From Bipalium vagum (taxonomy: Eukaryota > Platyhelminthes > Tricladida > Geoplanidae): 22,148 nt of DNA. The notes beneath the pieces were generated by a model that saw nothing but the letters and a program-made list of their open reading frames with translations, was not told the DNA's origin and searched no databases. Position 1 is the first letter of the stretch; each line of letters opens with the position of its first letter. The stretch covers positions 1-22,148 of the forward strand of contig JBBMKC010226217.1 in assembly GCA_037834085.1 (NCBI GenBank), in the 5' to 3' direction. Shown here piece after piece: positions 18,640 through 22,148 of this stretch. The position numbers and the translations under genes are program-made.

Positions 18640-19615
18640 AAATTAATAGAAATAAGGACTAATCAATTCAACAAGCGTTAGCCAACAAATCAAAGCTTAT
18701 TTATGTCCCTTCAGTAAAATTCTGGAGTTCCGGAGTCGATGAAATCGTTGAATGCTTTTCTTGGCATCATCATGAGTTCTGAAACATTTTTCCTTCAAAA
18801 AGAATTGCAAATGTTTAAAGAGATGCTAGTCAGTGAGTGAAAGATTTGGTGAGTATGATTAATGAAACAGGGTTTCGAAGCTAAATTTAATTACTGTAAG
18901 GTCGGTTATGTCACATGCAGTTGAGCATTATGGAGAAGAATCGGTTCTTTCCTATCGATATTAGCTGTTTTTGTTGGAGTTTCAAGTGCAACTCGACGAT
19001 TTCATAACAATATTTATCTGCCGTATGGAATCGCCCGCGTTTAAGACATTGTGATGATAGGAAATTGACTCCAGATCATCAAAAAATCACCATCACCTTC
19101 TTTTGATATAAATTTTGTCTTGGTCAATATTTTGTAGCTTGGTCATGGTTTAATTAACTACATAATTAACTTTTCATCACACGTCACAATGGGTCGAAAA
19201 ATGGATCATCATAGTTGCGCAAAATGAGCAAAAACGGAACTTCGAAATTATGGTTTTCTAGTTTTCTTTTAAATGATGAGAAACCCATTTGTTCATCTTT
19301 TGTGATTTATCAATTTCTTTTAAATGGTTTCAAGTTGCTCCAATGAAGACATTTATTTATCTGCAAGTTCTTAAATTGGTGTATGTGAATTTGCCTTCAC
19401 TAAAGCCTTCAATTTGTTATTTTCGATAATTTTCTTTTCATCTTCTTCATCTTCGAGCGTCCATCTTTAAATTTTTAAAACCAGAATTAAAGCATGAGTT
19501 TGTTTGTTATTCCTTCTCTGAATACACTGTTGATGTTACGACTGGCTTCCGCTCCTTTGTATCCCAGGTTAAGTTCTTAAAAAAATGCACACAATTCCTT
19601 TTTCTATAGCAAAGT
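18640..19615 (-). pseudogene. Mariner transposase, nearly full length, heavily decayed
   Basis: Mariner motifs follow in order on the minus strand. FFKNLTWDTKE and FGEGITNKL-like sequence come first, then KKIIENNKLKALVKANSHTP in the HTH linker. NHLKEIDKSQKMNKWVSHHL and KEN match the HLKEIGK..K.DKWVPHEL consensus. CDV.EKL marks the first catalytic acid region. SYKILTKTKFISKEGDGDF and ADKYCYEIVELHLKLQQKQ-like sequence follow. EPILLHNAQLHVT (LHDNA.PHV, second acid region) and MMMPRKAFNDFIDSGTPEFY near the C-terminus complete the order. The region from the third catalytic acid is poorly preserved. There are stops and frameshifts throughout. With the terminal repeat at 18565 the copy would have been about 1.2 kb. 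Confidence 0.8.
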
Positions 19616-19827
19616 CTATAATTATTAAACACTTTTTAAATTAAATAAAAATGTAAATGCACACAAATGTAGATTGAAACGTTCGCTTTGAAATGATATA
19701 CTACCCATAAAATAAAAAACCCTATATATTTATTTTAGAAAAGAATTTCTAAGTCTAGTTTTTTTAGTCAATGTAATATTAATTATTATAGAAAATATTA
19801 ATCTTAATCCATTATGAGAGGATTCTC

Positions 19828-20055
19828 GTGAAAATTAGCAAAGTACAGCCACTGTACGAAACATTTGAAAGTCTATGCAATGCATTCAATGTTAACAAAG
19901 ATTATGCACTCGACTTACGAAAGAAATTTTTTGAAACAGGTACTCTGGACAGAAATAGGGATTCAGGAAGAAAGCATATAAAAGGATATGTTGACAGACG
20001 ACAAAGAGTTATATATATAATAATAAATGCTTTAAAACAAAAGCTAAACTGTTAA
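19828..20055 (+). pseudogene. Tc1-like transposase, N-terminal HTH fragment
   Basis: A 75-codon frame from a GTG (no ATG start) reads FESLCNAFNVNKDYALDLRK, then KFFETGTLDRNRDSGRKH and GYVDRRQRVIYI. The pattern (S...N.....A.NVNK.....L...F.ETGT.D....SGR......DRR) is that of the paired-like HTH at the start of Tc1-family transposases, including the basic GRK hook and the downstream D-R-R-x-R motif. No catalytic domain follows, so the copy is 3'-truncated. It begins about 210 bp from the N-terminal end of the mariner remnant at 19615. It could instead be a host-recruited HTH protein, but nothing favours that. Confidence 0.55.
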
Positions 20056-20153
20056 AATTATGTCTAATAAATGGATATGACAAAAAAGTGACAATAATTT
20101 TTTTTTTAAAAAAACTAATATTTCGAATTTTCATCTATTTTTTAACTTTTCAG

Positions 20154-20236
20154 CCAGGGACCAAGCAGATCTTTTGACTCAGATATTCTTCTTACCTAAA
20201 GACTTTCTTAAACATCTGAGAATCGATATGTTATAA
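20154..20236 (+). CDS. Candidate small terminal exon
   Basis: A strong acceptor-like tract (TTTTCATCTATTTTTTAACTTTTCAG, ending at 20153) is followed by an open frame in one phase. It reads RDQADLLTQIFFLPKDFLKH, then LRIDML and TAA at 20234-20236. The peptide has a balanced, protein-like composition and the patch is less AT-rich than its flanks. No partner exon upstream was identified, and no family is recognised. It may be chance. Confidence 0.25.
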
Positions 20237-21139
20237 GAGAGACAAAAGCCGTTAATCTGAAACTTTATTATCATATCAGGAAATATTTTTAAGCATAATT
20301 TCTCGAAATACTGAAGATAAATATTCGACATTGAGATTGAAATATAGCAATAATTTGTGTTTATTATTCTCAAACTTAGAAATAAATTAAATATTTAATT
20401 ATTTGATTAATTTCCTTTTAGATGACAAAAGATTTGGCTAGAGACTATGGAAAACCATAAACTAAGTCATTAATTAACTTGTAAAATTTCTAGAAATATA
20501 TTAAACTTGTCATAGATATAATGCAAACTTTTTTATTTATTAGTTTTTCTGCAAATAAAACCTGATAAAATTGATTAATATTATTATAAATATTATAATA
20601 ACTCAAAATTCTTGCATAATTCCGGACTTTTAATAATATGAATAAAAATATTGATAAGGAAAAAAATATTTTTTGCAAGAGGTTTCAACTCTATGATTTT
20701 ATTTTGTTCGAAGATAATCAGGATTTCTAAAATAAATTAAATGACCCCATCATGGGATCTTAAAATCTTTTTTGATTTAATTTTATTATTATATTTTCAA
20801 TTCTTAAAAAATGATAATTTTAAAAAATTGTTTAAAATGCCTAATTTTTCTAATTTGAGCGTTTTATCAAGAAACAGAAAATGTACTTGTTAGCTGCGAT
20901 ATCAACAAAATCAGTCATAGTTGTAAAAATATATTTTTGAATGTCTTTTCAAAGCAATAATACTTAAACAAATTTGCCATTCTTAATAAATTAATATATA
21001 TGGTGTCATTAAAAAATTATTAAAATAAATATACAAAATTAAATTAAATAAATATTAAAATTAAATTTACAATTAATTAAAAATTTAAATTAGGCACAAT
21101 ATAAAATATAAAAAATTCTGAATATTTTTTTCGGGAACA
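20237..21139. other. AT-rich spacer, no gene seen
   Basis: Only short frames and A/T tracts. Nothing was recognised apart from an AATTAAATAAATATTAAAATTAA-type low-complexity zone at about 21020-21100. Confidence 0.45.
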
Positions 21140-21770
21140 CCTTATGGTACAGCACGAAACCTGGAGTAACCTTGATGAAATTCCTCCTAATTTTCAATTT
21201 GTCATTTCCATATAGTTTTTGATGTTCCATACTTTATTTTGTATTTTTAACTAATATATTAAACAGCGTTAATGTTTTTATTGATATATATATAACAGCT
21301 TTCCAATTCCACAAAACTGAGAGCAAACCTCTTTGGAATGCAAAGCGTTTTTAGATTGCGTATTGCAGAAATTTTGGATAAACCCAAAACGATTCATTTT
21401 TCTCATTTCCTGTAATTAGAAATGAAATCATTAATGGACCCAAGTACCATAATGAAGTACCCAAATACGATCAGAGAGATAAATCTTTTCAACCAAATGA
21501 GTAATCGCAGATGTCTGAGCAAATTTTAATATTCCGATTTTCTCGAGTTGTTCTGCTTTGTCATTTCTGAATTAGGGCCGTCACATAATCACCACTGACA
21601 GTGTACAGCTGGTCATTTCAATTTTAGTCTTGAACAAAAAAATCATTTGATTCAAAAAAGTTGAAAACCACTTTGACATATGTGATCAGTCACAATATCC
21701 TGTGCATAAACAATGCAGATTTTCTTTTGTGTTCTGGTACCATTTTTACTTTTCAAAAATATAAAGCAAT
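21140..21770 (-). pseudogene. Mariner transposase, N-terminal and central part, decayed
   Basis: On the minus strand, in order from the right: KSALFMHRIL and IVTDHICQSGF fit the K.IC.VYG...VT.R.CQKWF pattern of the first HTH. QLYTVSGDYVTALIQ fits the R.VEVD.D...ALI linker. KIGILKFAQTSAITHLVEKI and YLSDRIWV fit ILKIS.S.V..HL...GYV.R.D.WV. Further left, KNALHSKEVCSQFCGIGKLL and YIYINKNINAV fit the KATLH.KKV.LSVWWD.KG.I..E.L....TINS block. The C-terminal third with the last catalytic residues is not readable left of 21140. Stops and frameshifts are frequent. Each match is weak alone, but the order and spacing support mariner. Confidence 0.6.
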
Positions 21771-21789
21771 TACATGATGCTTATGCTCT

Positions 21790-22148
21790 AAATTGAAAAT
21801 TTTAAATTTTTTATTCTAAATAATTAAATTATCTATTAATTTAGTTGTTTCAAAATTTATACTTTAATATTAATTAAGGCACACAAAAATAATAATTTTT
21901 TAAATTCACTTCAAAATAATAAGTTGAATTTATGAACGAAAAGCCAAATAAACTTTGGCTCAACCCAATATTATAATAATGATAAAAATAAAATATTATA
22001 AATAAAATAAGAATAATTAGAATAATAATAAAAAAAGAAAAAAACAAATAATAAAAATAAGAAAAATTAAATTAATAATATACAAATTTAAAAAAAATAA
22101 AAAAAAAATAATAACAATAATAATAATAAAAAAAAATTAATAATAATA
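21790..22148. other. A-rich low-complexity tail
   Basis: From about 21960 the plus strand is almost purely A with AAT and AAAT repeats (AATAATAATAAAAAAAG and similar). No gene is seen. The 5' end of the neighbouring mariner remnant should fall around 21800-21950 but could not be recognised. Confidence 0.5.

Noticed and set aside
20179-20678. Two minus-strand ORFs (64 and 62 codons)
   Set aside because: Rich in I, Y, F, N and K as expected from random AT-rich sequence, with no G+C rise and no recognised motif.

Overview
The window is a very AT-rich stretch of nuclear DNA (by eye about three quarters A+T), almost certainly from an invertebrate animal. Three things point to an animal: sparse split coding sequence, (ATT)n microsatellites, and a dense load of decayed Tc1/mariner transposons. 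I cannot name the species. Very AT-rich parasites such as myxozoans, or some copepods and mites, would fit, but that is a guess.

The clearest content is a transposon graveyard. Six mariner-type transposase remnants can be read: 3-62 (+), 2430-3375 (-), 10370-11228 (-), 15196-15668 (+), 18640-19615 (-) and 21140-21770 (-). Six Tc1-like or intermediate remnants can also be read: about 3745-3925 (+, weak), 6095-6865 (+), 11466-11705 (-), 13150-14090 (+), 15905-16078 (-) and 19828-20055 (+, N-terminal HTH only). Several element ends (TTAGGT... or TA-CAG... flanked by TA) are visible. Almost all copies carry stops or frameshifts. They belong to several unrelated lineages, so the region has been hit repeatedly over a long time. 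The exception is the few codons and terminal repeat at the left edge, which are undamaged as far as they are visible.

The best host-gene candidate is on the + strand. A 404-codon open frame at about 1077-2288 encodes an Asn/Ser/Arg/Asp/Lys-rich, probably disordered protein. It contains a GTACGT splice donor at 2270 whose phase matches an acceptor at 9510/9511. The second exon, 9511-9763, has the same composition and is followed by an AATAAA at 9894. The inferred 7.2 kb intron holds two of the clear transposon remnants, a weaker one and a stray mariner end. Smaller coding-like patches are at 233-427 (-), 17591-17776 (-) and 20154-20236 (+). None could be assigned a function.

The rest is low-complexity A+T sequence. 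I found no RNA genes, no CRISPR, no retroelements and no convincing new multi-gene system.
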